This document shows, piece after piece, positions 41,853 through 50,603 of a stretch of 59,282 nucleotides of DNA. Below the pieces are notes generated by a model that searched no databases, was not told where the DNA came from, and saw nothing but the letters and a program-made list of their open reading frames with translations. The first letter of the stretch is position 1; each line of letters starts with the position of its first letter. A program made the translations under genes and the position numbers. The stretch is from the NCBI GenBank assembly GCA_028691535.1, contig JAQUZB010000008.1, forward strand, positions 1 to 59,282. The letters run 5' to 3'. This DNA is from Candidatus Altimarinota bacterium (GTDB lineage Bacteria; Patescibacteriota; Gracilibacteria; BD1-5; UBA6164).

Positions 41853-42728
41853 ATGAAAATAATTTTTTTTATATTTTTAATAATCCTTCTTTCATCCTGT
41901 TCTTATCAAACTCAAAATGATAAAGATATTTTGATATTAAATCAAACTATAAAAGAACAAAGAAATGAGATTGAAAAACTTAAAAATAGAGAAATTTTAA
42001 AGCAAAAAATAGAAACTATAAAGAATAATACTTATAAGAAAAAGGAAAATAAATTAAAAGCTCAAATTGAAATACTTAAAAATCAAAATATTAATAACTT
42101 ACAGGAAAAACAAGATATAAATTTTGAAAAAGAAAAAGAGCTTGATATTAAATTTTATTCTCAATTTCCACTTGATATATCAACTTGAAAGAAATATGAA
42201 GAACCATATCAAAATTTTTGCGAAGAGGCTTCACTTTTAAATTGATATTATTATTTAATTTGAAAAGAACCAAATTTAAAAGAATATGATAAAGATCTTT
42301 TAAAACTAAAAGAATTAGAAGATTTACTTTTTAAATGATGATATAAACATACAAGTCTGGAAGAGACTTTACAATTATTAATTGCTTTTCAAGGTGATAA
42401 TCAAAAAGTGTTTTGAGAAATTATAGAAAATCCAGCAATTGAAATAATCAAGGAAAATATATCAAAAGGAAATCCTATAATAGCTCCATGATATTGAAAA
42501 TGACTTTCTAATAACTTATTTTTATGAGGAGGTCCAATCTATCATAATTTGCTAATAAAATGATATACAGAGCAAAATTTTATAGTTAATGAAGTATGAG
42601 TAAGTAAGTGAGATTGATATAATTATAAAATAAATGAAATTATGGAAAATATACATAATTTTGATGAAAAATTATATCCTAATAATTTTATAGAGTGAAA
42701 AAAAGAAATCTTAATTTTATATAAATAA
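41853..42728 (+). CDS. Lipoprotein with C39-like cysteine peptidase domain
   Basis: 291 codons. Lipoprotein signal FFIFLIILLSSC16. Residues 25-95 are a Lys/Glu coiled coil. The C-terminal 190 residues follow the peptidase C39-like (papain-type) plan: FPLDISTGKKYEEPYQNFCEEASLL with the nucleophile Cys, GNPIIAPGYG, then GGPIYHNLLIKGYTEQNFIV with the His and a trailing Asn/Asp. Known: such domains process peptides or cell-wall proteins. Extracellular location makes it a candidate for interaction with a host cell. A second lipoprotein follows 10 bases later. Confidence 0.75.
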
Positions 42729-42738
42729 TTTTAAAATA

Positions 42739-43845
42739 ATGAAAAAATTAATAGGACTTTTAGTTATATTTATACTATTCTTTTTATTAACTTCATGTTG
42801 AGAAAAGAATGATGATATAAATATTATTAATAATGAAATAGACAATCATAATTCTGATAATATAAAAAGTAATTCATGAATTTTAGAAGAAAATGAAAAT
42901 ACTACAAAACAAGAAATTTTAAATAATAAAAAACTTATTATGAAAAATAATAATGTTTTTTTACAAGAAGAATGAAAAGATAATATTGCTTTAACAACAA
43001 GAGCAACAGGAGAAACTTTTGAAGATTTAAAAAGATGAATTTGAGTAAAACATTGAGATAAAACAATTTATTCCTATAAAATTATAGCTGATGAATGAAA
43101 TTATTGACTTGTAAAAAGAGAATGATATTGATGAAATTATGATAATTGAGAATTTTATTGAATACCAGAAAATTTTTATATTATAGATTTTAATGAAAAT
43201 ATTGATGAACTAACATTAATTGAAACTCAAAATTATTTAACAGATTTAGATTTAACAGTTAGAATAAAATGAGATAATATTGAATTAATACCATCATCAG
43301 ATAATAATTGAATTAATATAGTTCCCGATTGAAATTTTTGAGGTAGAGGAGATATAGAATATTCTTTATTAAAAGAAAACTGATTTAAACAAGTATGAAA
43401 TGAATGGATAAAATACATAAAAATAAGTGATATAATAAAAGAAGAAAAAGAAGTTAATAATAATATAAAATTAGATGCTAAATATTCTAATGATAATCTT
43501 ATAAAAGAATGATATAAATTAAATAATTTATGAAGTATAAAAGAATACTATAAAGAAGTTATAACACCTGAAAGTATTGAATATTGAAAATGATTTACTA
43601 CACGGAAAACAATATATATAGAATGAAATAAAGTTTTAGATTTTGAAGTAAATAATTGGTGATGACAAAACCTAATTATACATAATCCAGAAATAAAAGA
43701 AGTAATTGATTTATCACAATATTCTTATCCAATTCAAGCCATTTTTATAAAATGAGATTGATCTAAAATTATAATATCTGATTTAGATACTATAAAATTA
43801 ATAGATAAATCTAATTGAATAAATAAAGTTATATGGGAAAGATAA
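42739..43845 (+). CDS. Lipoprotein of unknown function
   Basis: 368 codons. Lipoprotein signal LLVIFILFFLLTSC20 then an Asn/Asp/Glu-rich linker. The rest is beta-rich with many Trp, Tyr and Gly (LVKREGYGGNYDNGEFYGIP, LEVNNWWGQN-like strand, YSYPIQAIFIKGDGSKIIIS), suggesting a surface beta-sandwich or propeller-like domain. No family recognised. Lies in a run of three exported-protein genes (41853-45819). Confidence 0.7.
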
Positions 43846-43872
43846 TAGTTTAATTTTAATAATTCTAAAAAA

Positions 43873-45819
43873 ATGAAAAAAATAATAATAGCACTAATAT
43901 TATGTTTTATATCTATTAATTGAGTATTAGCATATTGATGATGAAATATTCAAAATAACAATTATTTACTTTTTGATTGAAAAAAGATATGACCTTATGA
44001 ATATATTAGTAATTCATATAAATTATGAGAAAATTGAATACAATATACTTATACTAAAAAATTAAGAGAAAATTATATAAATATAAATTGAGAAGATTTT
44101 TGACCTTACCATGGAGTAAATTTAGCTAAATCATATAATAATTGATATGTATATTCATTTTATATAGAAGATGAAAATTCTAATAATTGAAACGATTATT
44201 TAAATGTTAATTGAAAGATATATTGACCATTTAAAAAAAGTGGTGAATTAGTGGAAACATGAGATAATTGATATTATATGACTTACATGAAAACAGATCA
44301 TATGTATATTAATTCAAATTGAAAAGAATATGGACCTTATGATGAAATTAATATAGATTGGAATTCAATTAATAATAATTTCACATATTCTTATAAAACA
44401 AATAATAAAAAATATATTAATATTAAATGAAAAAATTTTTGACCATATGATAATATATGAGAAATTCAAAAAGGTGATTTTATTTATTCATTAAACAATC
44501 AAAGTTATATAAATATAAATTGAAAAGATTATTGACCGTATGATAAATGAAATGAATTTATTGGTTGATGAATTAAAATTCTAAATTTTAATAATAATAG
44601 TTATTGATTTACATATACTGCTAATGATAAAAATTATTTAAATATTAATTGAATAGAATATGGTCCTTATAATAGCATATTCCATGATATAGATAAGTAT
44701 GAATGAGAGTGATTTGGTTTTAGATATATAAATGATAATAAACACTACATAAATATTAATAATAAAATTTATGGGCCATTTAATGATATATATTCATTAT
44801 GATTATTATTTGATAATTTTTATAGTTTTATATATTCAAAAGATTGAGATGAATATAAATGTATGAAATATATATGAGATAGATGTCTTGGTGAAACAAA
44901 ACAAAAATATTCATACATAAATGTAAATTGAAAAGATTATTGACCTTATTTTCAGGATAGTGTAAAAATATATAAATTAGGAGAAAAATCATATTACTTT
45001 AAATATATAAATAATTGAGAATTTCTAAATATAAATTGAAAAGAATTTTGACCTTATAAACATATAGATGAAAGATTTGTTAATAATTGATATATAGTAA
45101 TAACAAAAAATAATGATGAAAGAGAAATATTAAACAAAAATGGATTATATAAAACAATTGATAATCTTGATAATCTACAATTCAGATTTTTAGCAGATGA
45201 TTTTATAGTATATAGTTATAATAAGTGAGATAAACAATATATAAATATAAATTGAAAAGATTATTGAGATGATTATATTTATTTTAATATTAAATCATTA
45301 TCAAATAGTTCATACATTTATTCAATTAATAAAAATTGAAAAAATTATATAAATGTAGATTGAAAAGAGTATTGACCTTATGATAAAACTACTTCACCTG
45401 AAAATTTAATTGCAGTAAATGGTAATTATTGATTTATATATAAAATAAATTGAAAAAATTATATAAATATAAATTGAAAAGAATATTGATCTTATAATGA
45501 AGAAAACTATATTCACTTACAAAACATTTGAGATTATTGATTATCATATATAATTTTTAATTGAAGTTGATCTGATATTAATAGTATACATTTTATTAAA
45601 AATAATATTGATAATAGTTGAATTAAACCTAATCCATCAGTTGATAAATTATTAAATAAAATTTTTATAAAAATAGATAAAAGCTGAAAATTAAAATCAA
45701 AAAAAGTTTATGAATGACTTATAGTTAGATTAGATACATTAATAAATAAAGCTACAACTGATAAAAATAAAGAATTATTAGAATATATTAAAATTAAAGT
45801 TGAAGAAAAAATAAAGTAA
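43873..45819 (+). CDS. Secreted protein with about 13 GPY repeats (WG-repeat-like)
   Basis: 648 codons. Signal peptide (residues 1-20, IIIALILCFISINGVLA). Then about 13 units of roughly 45 residues, each with a core YININGKDYGPYD-like motif (variants GPYEY, GPYHG, GPFKK, GPYDE, GPYDN, GPYNS, GPFND, GPYFQ, GPYKH, GDDYI, GSYNE). The unit resembles WG or KWG-type beta-repeat proteins. C-terminal 60 residues are a Lys-rich helix (FIKIDKSGKLKSKKVYEGLI). Most repeat Gly are TGA. Such proteins may be surface adhesins; there is no direct evidence for a ligand. Confidence 0.75.
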
Positions 45820-45833
45820 TTTTTTTGCTATAC

Positions 45834-45867
45834 AAAGAGAAAAACAATATGTTTTTCTCTTTTTTTT
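45834..45867 (+). terminator. Terminator after the GPY-repeat gene
   Basis: AAAGAGAAAAAC pairs with GTTTTTCTCTTT around AATAT; eight T follow. Confidence 0.85.
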
Positions 45868-46229
45868 GTGAAAAAATATTTAAAAAGTGAAATTTTTTTT
45901 CTAAAAAACAGTATTAGAAATTACATGATAAAATTATTATTTAAAACTTTTTTTAAAAAAGCCTTGAAAAAAAGTTTTAAATATTTTATTAACCTATGTG
46001 GATTTAAAAATATCTGCACTAATTAACAAGAATTTTAGGAGAAATAACATTAAAAAGAATTATTACATAAATTTTCAACTAAAAGCTTTAACAAGAAAAA
46101 TATTAATAGAAATATATAGCTTAATAAATAATAATTAATAAAAAATAAAAATAGCTTGAAAAAAAGTTTATAAATTTCTATTAGATAAATGAAAGGAGGA
46201 AATATTTTAATTATATAATTATAACAATT
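45868..46229. other. Non-coding gap ending in a duplicated leader
   Basis: No gene seen in 362 bases. At 45960-45990 a diverged copy of the first third of the 88-bp repeat is recognisable (CTTGAAAAAAAGTTTT core). The exact copy starts at 46149. Confidence 0.5.
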
Positions 46230-46236
46230 ATGAAAA
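46149..46236 (+). repeat. 88-bp direct repeat, copy 1 (leader with Shine-Dalgarno)
   Basis: Identical over 88 bases to 46722-46809. It spans from just before an ATAG through AAAGGAGG (46192-46199) to the first codons of the gene at 46230. The Shine-Dalgarno word is about 30 bases from the ATG, too far to act directly unless the intervening AATTATATAATT palindrome folds it closer. Confidence 0.9.
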
Positions 46237-46727
46237 CAATAAATAAAGTGGAATTTATAAGAGAATATATTAAGGATAATAATATAAATATAAATAGAGA
46301 TAGAGATATTGATTATGTTTATATTATAAATTATTTTATATACAATAAATGATTTGATTTAAGCAAAGATTTTACAGAAGAATTTATTAAAGATTTTTTT
46401 AATAATTATTTATTTAATGAAAACTATGAATGAACTTTTATTAAAAATAAAAATTTAAATTCTGAAAATTACTCAATAGAAGAGTTTATTAAAGATATTG
46501 AAAACTTTTACTTTATACAATTCATAGATGATATAACAAGTAAAGTATGTAGAGAATTATCAGTATTAGATAATATATTTGAATGAAATTTACATATAAG
46601 AAACATTAGTTATTTAGAAGATAGGCTTTTTTCAAAATATAGTGATTTGTTTAATAATATTTTATGAGATTTAATTTATCACTTAAAATGTGAAAGAGAT
46701 AAAAATAATTTAAATATAAATAAATAG
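46230..46727 (+). CDS. Hypothetical protein with duplicated leader
   Basis: 165 codons, acidic and Asn-rich, no membrane segment: VEFIREYIKDNNININRDRD, then KDFTEEFIKDFFNNYLF and IEDRLFSKYSDLFNNILGDL-like helices. Not recognised. Its stop codon TAG lies inside the second repeat copy, so the gene plus one repeat forms a tandem cassette with the next gene. Confidence 0.6.
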
Positions 46728-46809
46728 CTTGAAAAAAAGTTTATAAATTTCTATTAGATAAATGAAAGGAGGAAATATTTTAATTATATAATTATAACAA
46801 TTATGAAAA
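46722..46809 (+). repeat. 88-bp direct repeat, copy 2
   Basis: Identical to 46149-46236. Begins 4 bases before the upstream gene's stop and ends in codon 3 of the gene at 46803. Perfect identity in non-coding DNA points to recent duplication or gene conversion. Confidence 0.9.
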
Positions 46810-47132
46810 AGATTATTGAATGAAAAGTTTATAATACTGATACTGCTAAATATATAGCACATGTTTGAAATTGATTATCTTCAAGTGATTTTAGGTATTT
46901 TGAAGAAAACTTATATAAAACTAAAAAATGACAATATTTTTTAGTAAAAGAATGATGACCTATGTCAAAATATTCATACGGAGAATGAAGTAAAATATAT
47001 TGAGATATAAATATAGAACTTATTAGTAAAGAAAATATTTTAAAATGGTTTGAAGACAATTATAGATATATATGAAATAGGGCTATAAATTCTTTTTTTG
47101 AAGAATTTTGAGAAGAAATAGATGAAGGTTAA
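46803..47132 (+). CDS. Small mobile-element protein (KVYNTDTAKYIA family)
   Basis: 109 codons: IIEGKVYNTDTAKYIAHVGN, GLSSSDFRYFEENLYKTKKG, QYFLVKEGGPMSKYSYGEG. This pattern (KxYNTxTA, DFxYxxExLYxTKKGxYFL, GGPMSxY) is a widespread small protein found on conjugative elements, plasmids and phages of many bacteria; its function is unknown. Its presence marks this stretch as element-borne. Confidence 0.75.
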
Positions 47133-47205
47133 GTAAAAGTATATTAGACTTTTAAAACATAAAAAATATAATAATTAAAATTTTAATTTAATAATAAAAA
47201 ATAAT

Positions 47206-47601
47206 ATGAAAGAATTAGTAAAAAAATTTATAGAAAAATATGAAGTTCCAGAAGATTACAAATGTGTAAAAGAGCATTATAATAAAAAATATGATGATAA
47301 AAATATTGTAGAGGATTTCTTAAATGAAGGATTATTGTTAGAGATAGATGATATTTCAAAAAATAATATAGAGGAAATAGAAAAATTTAATAATTACATA
47401 GATTTTACTGATTGAACAACTGATATATATAATGAAGATTTAATCAAAAATATAGAATTATTTTGGGAATTTATAGAAACTTTTTGAAATAAAGATGAAT
47501 TTTATAAGAATTTAATGAATTGACAAAATAAAGCATATCAAGAATTATTAGAAGATATTAAAAATAATTTTGTAGAATTTATAAAAGAACAATTAGACTA
47601 A
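47206..47601 (+). CDS. Small acidic hypothetical protein
   Basis: 131 codons, helical and acidic: VKKFIEKYEVPEDYKCVKEH, EIDDISKNNIEEIEKFNNYI, IELFWEFIETFGNKDEFYKN. No family recognised. Closed by a strong terminator that isolates it from the CBASS-like operon. Confidence 0.65.
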
Positions 47602-47620
47602 TCTAATTGTTCTTTTATTT
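47583..47620 (+). terminator. Terminator before the CBASS-like operon
   Basis: AAAAGAACAATTAGA and TCTAATTGTTCTTTT form a perfect 15-bp stem with a 4-base loop; ATTTTT follows. Confidence 0.88.
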
Positions 47621-47655
47621 TTAATAAGTTTTTAACATAAAAATATAAAATATTA

Positions 47656-47700
47656 TTGCATTAAAATTTATTTATGTATGATATAGGTATATTTATACCT
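47656..47700 (+). promoter_or_regulatory. Promoter with LexA-like operator
   Basis: TTGCAT (47656-47661) and TGATAT (47679-47684) with a 17-base spacer; immediately downstream a perfect 16-bp palindrome AGGTATA-TT-TATACCT (47685-47700) covers the transcription start. The repressor ATG is 15 bases further. This layout fits autorepression by the LexA-like protein. The word was not seen elsewhere in the window. Confidence 0.6.
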
Positions 47701-47714
47701 TATTATATTATTTT

Positions 47715-48311
47715 ATGAGAAAATACAATTTTGAATTATATATTTCTAAATTAAAGGCTTATTATTGGGAAAAATGAATATTACCTACTGTTGATGTTAT
47801 GCAAGAATTACTTTGAATAAAATCAAGAGATAGTATATCAAGATTTTTTAATAAGTTAATAGAAGAATGATATTTAGAAAAAGAAAGTATAAAAAAATAT
47901 ATTCCTACTCAAAAACTAACATCTTTCCCTGTATATGATAGAGTTAGTTGTTGAATGGCAAGTGAAATAGAAAGCACACCTACAAATTTTATTGATATAA
48001 ATAAATATATAATTTGATGAAATCCAAATTGAATTGTATTAGTAGAAGTAAAATGAAATAGTATGGAAGATGCTTGAATTTTTGAATGAGATATTGTTTC
48101 TCTTGATACAAACAACAAATATCCAAGAATTTGAGATATAGTTATATCAAGTATAGATTGAGATAATGAATTTACATTAAAAAGATATGATAAAGAAAAT
48201 TGAATACCTTATTTAAAGTATGAAAATAATTCAATATATTGAGATAAAAAAGTTGAAGCAAATACTATTTCAATTGTATGAGTAGTAAAATGATTAGTAA
48301 GGCAATTTTAA
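47715..48311 (+). CDS. LexA/UmuD-like self-cleaving repressor
   Basis: 198 codons. N-terminal winged helix (residues 1-60: LKAYYWEKGILPTVDVMQEL, IKSRDSISRFFNKLIEEGYL) matches LexA_DNA_bind. C-terminal S24 peptidase: cleavage loop VYDRVSCGMASE, where Cys-Gly replaces the usual Ala-Gly (as in UmuD), nucleophile Ser in VKGNSMEDAGIFEGDIVSLD, and catalytic Lys in NEFTLKRYD. Known: contact with RecA filaments triggers self-cleavage and derepression. The CD-NTase gene starts 17 bases after its stop, so the repressor probably governs the defence operon. Confidence 0.88.
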
Positions 48312-48328
48312 TTAATAATATAAGGAAA

Positions 48329-49414
48329 ATGAATAATAAAGAGAAAATAATTAAAGATTATATAGATAAAAATCTAACTTCAAATAAGGCTTGATATATA
48401 AATGAAAAATATAATGAAGTTAAAGATTTATTAAGTAAAAATGGGTATAATAAAATCTTTATATCTTGAAGTTTAGCAAGATGAACTTCAATAAAACCTA
48501 TAAATGATATTGATATAATTTGTGAAATAGATAAAGAAAAAAGAAATGAGTATAAATTTAATGAAAATAAAAATATTGAATACCTATCATACCTTGAAGA
48601 AATATACAATATTTTAAAAGATAGATATTGAGAAAAGAATGTAAAACTACAATCTCATTCAATAGGGATACTTTTTAATAATAAAGATGATTTTTCAATA
48701 GATATTGTTCCAGCTGTAAAATTAAATGAAACTAATTTAGATTTTTGAGATAACTTATATGAAGTTCCTGAAATTTTATTTATAATTCATTCTAATAGAA
48801 AAGAATTTTATAAAAACAAATATAATAATCATAGAAATATAGATTGGAAAAAAACGGATCCTAAATGATATATTAATAAAGCAAAAGAAGTCGAATTAAT
48901 TAATGATAATTTTATTTATGCTTCAATATTTTTAAAAAAATGGAAACAAGTTGTAAAAGAAGAAAAATCTAAATTTTTAAAATCATTTCATATAGAAGAA
49001 TATATAAAAAACAAAGTTATAGTTAATAATAATTTTTGATTAATAGACTTATTGGAAGAAATACAAAATATAAATCTTCATAATCCTATAATACCAGATA
49101 GAGCAAACCATACTATAAATATAGATGATTATTTAAAAGAAGATGATTTCATTAAAGAAATTAAAAATATTTCAGATAGAATAGATATTTTTATATCTTC
49201 AATAAAAAAAATACAATTAATTGAGGAAAATCAATTAGAAAAATTTTTAAATGATTTTTTTGATAATATAACTAACAATAAGCATTTAAAACAAAATGAA
49301 CCAATAAAAATAAATAAACCTTGGAGTAATAATTTAGATAAAAAAGTTAGTGAAGAAAAGCTATTATTATTAGATGATGAAATTGATTTCCTAAAAAAAA
49401 AGGCTTTAAAATAG
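48329..49414 (+). CDS. CD-NTase (cGAS/DncV-like nucleotidyltransferase)
   Basis: 361 codons. Pol-beta-type active site: FISG47S48LARGTSIKPIND60ID62I, third acidic residue D125 in DDFSIDIVPAV. The G-S-x3-G-T...D-I-D spacing and the following IHSNRKEF, RNIDWKKTDP are as in SMODS/CD-NTase enzymes of CBASS. Known: on phage infection these make cyclic oligonucleotides that activate an effector. The zero frame stops at 49412-49414 straight after a nine-A run; a -1 shift there continues into the E2-like protein. Gly47 is TGA. Confidence 0.88.
49393..49402 (+). promoter_or_regulatory. Candidate programmed -1 frameshift site (A9-G)
   Basis: Zero-frame codons read CTA AAA AAA AAG GCT, so the heptamer A-AAA-AAG, the slippery site of E. 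coli dnaX, is in register. A -1 shift fuses CD-NTase to the E2-like frame. No upstream Shine-Dalgarno-like stimulator or clear downstream hairpin was seen. Transcriptional slippage on A9, or a sequencing indel, are alternatives. Confidence 0.5.
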
Positions 49415-49989
49415 AGTGAAATATAATTAAGTGAAATTATAAATTTGAATGATATTATATAAAAGATGAAGAAAATTTATATAATTGAAAGAAAGAAATT
49501 GATACTTATATAAAAGATAAATATAAAATTATAATATATAAGAATAATTGAAAATATTCTGTAATAGAAGATTGAGGTAAAATACCTAAAAGAGAAGATT
49601 TTCATATATCTTTTGATTGAACTTGTTGTTTATGAATTTTTGATAATGAAACTATTTCAATTTTTGAATTATTTAATAATAGATTATTTTCTTATTTTTA
49701 TAATCAATCATTTTATAAAAAATTTAAGTATTATCCAAATTGAGAGTATTCTCATTGATTTGAAGGTATATTTGAAAGAATTGATGATGAAATAAATTTT
49801 GATAAATCTAAAAAAATAATTGATATGTATTTTTTAAAAGATTTAAAATACTTAATTTGAACTCATAGTTATCAAAATAAGAAATATGATAATGAAATAC
49901 AAAGTATGTATAAATTAAATAGTTTTAAGTCAAAAAAATGATATTATAAGGCAAAAAAGATTTTAAAAAATCCTTTATTTAATTTTTAA
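49402..49989 (+). CDS. E2-like (Prok-E2/UBC-fold) protein, no start codon of its own
   Basis: 195 codons in the -1 frame relative to the CD-NTase. No ATG, GTG or TTG start precedes the conserved part; the frame is open back into the CD-NTase gene. Core: NYKFEGYYIKDEENLYNG, KYKIIIYKNNGKYSV, then KREDFHISFDGTCCLGIF, which matches the H-x4-DGTxCLG signature around the catalytic Cys of bacterial E2 proteins (Cys codons 49624-49629). Known: in type II-short CBASS an E2-like protein acts on the C-terminus of the CD-NTase. Identity rests on this motif and gene order. Confidence 0.65.
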
Positions 49990-49998
49990 TAAAAAAAT

Positions 49999-50517
49999 AT
50001 GTTAGATACATTAAAAACTGTTTTAGAAATAATTGTAGCAATTTTTACAATTATATGATTTATTTCATTATATTTAGTTTTTTTCTCAAAAAAATTGAAA
50101 TTATATAAGATATTGTCAAAAAATCTTTCAAGAAAAATAGCAATAATTTCGCCAAATAATTGAAATGAGTTAAAAATGGAAAATGAACTAAAAATGTTAG
50201 ATAATAAAATATTTTGAGATAAAGAAATTTATACAAGTTATAATAACTTTAAAATTGAAGATAATTTATGACTTGTTATAGTTTGATACAAAAAATGAGC
50301 AGTTAACATAGAAGAATTTGATAATTTAGTTAAAAAAATTACCTCTAAAAATTTACCAATAATTTTTTATACATATTGAGATGCTAATGCTTTTGAAAGA
50401 AATGAAAATGATGAATTTCAAAAATCAATTAAACAATGTTCATGAAATTATCTGGTAAATAATTTTTCTTTAAGATTATTATGAGATGTATTTTCATTAA
50501 TGTCTATTTATAAATAA
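49999..50517 (+). CDS. Membrane-anchored CBASS effector candidate
   Basis: 172 codons. One N-terminal transmembrane helix (residues 8-32, VLEIIVAIFTIIGFISLYLV), then a soluble alpha/beta domain of about 130 residues: RKIAIISPNNGNELKMENEL, DNLGLVIVGYKKG, LPIIFYTYGDANAFERNEND, GNYLVNNFSLRLLGDVFSLM. Alternating strands and helices look Rossmann-like, perhaps TIR- or nucleotide-sensor-like, but no catalytic motif is clear. Position 9 bases after the E2 gene in the operon makes it the likely effector. Confidence 0.65.
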
Positions 50518-50603
50518 ATCCTATAAATAAATTCTCTACCTTGCTTTTCCCTACTTTATTAATATACTTTTTTACAATTTTAATCTACAAAAATTAAACT
50601 TTT

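Noticed and set aside
45960-46236. CRISPR array
   Set aside because: The repeated unit is 88 bases, occurs twice (plus a decayed part), with genes and not spacers between copies.
48329-49414. MNT antitoxin of a HEPN-MNT pair
   Set aside because: The protein is 361 residues with the CD-NTase spacing of active-site residues and no HEPN (R-x4-6-H) gene is adjacent.
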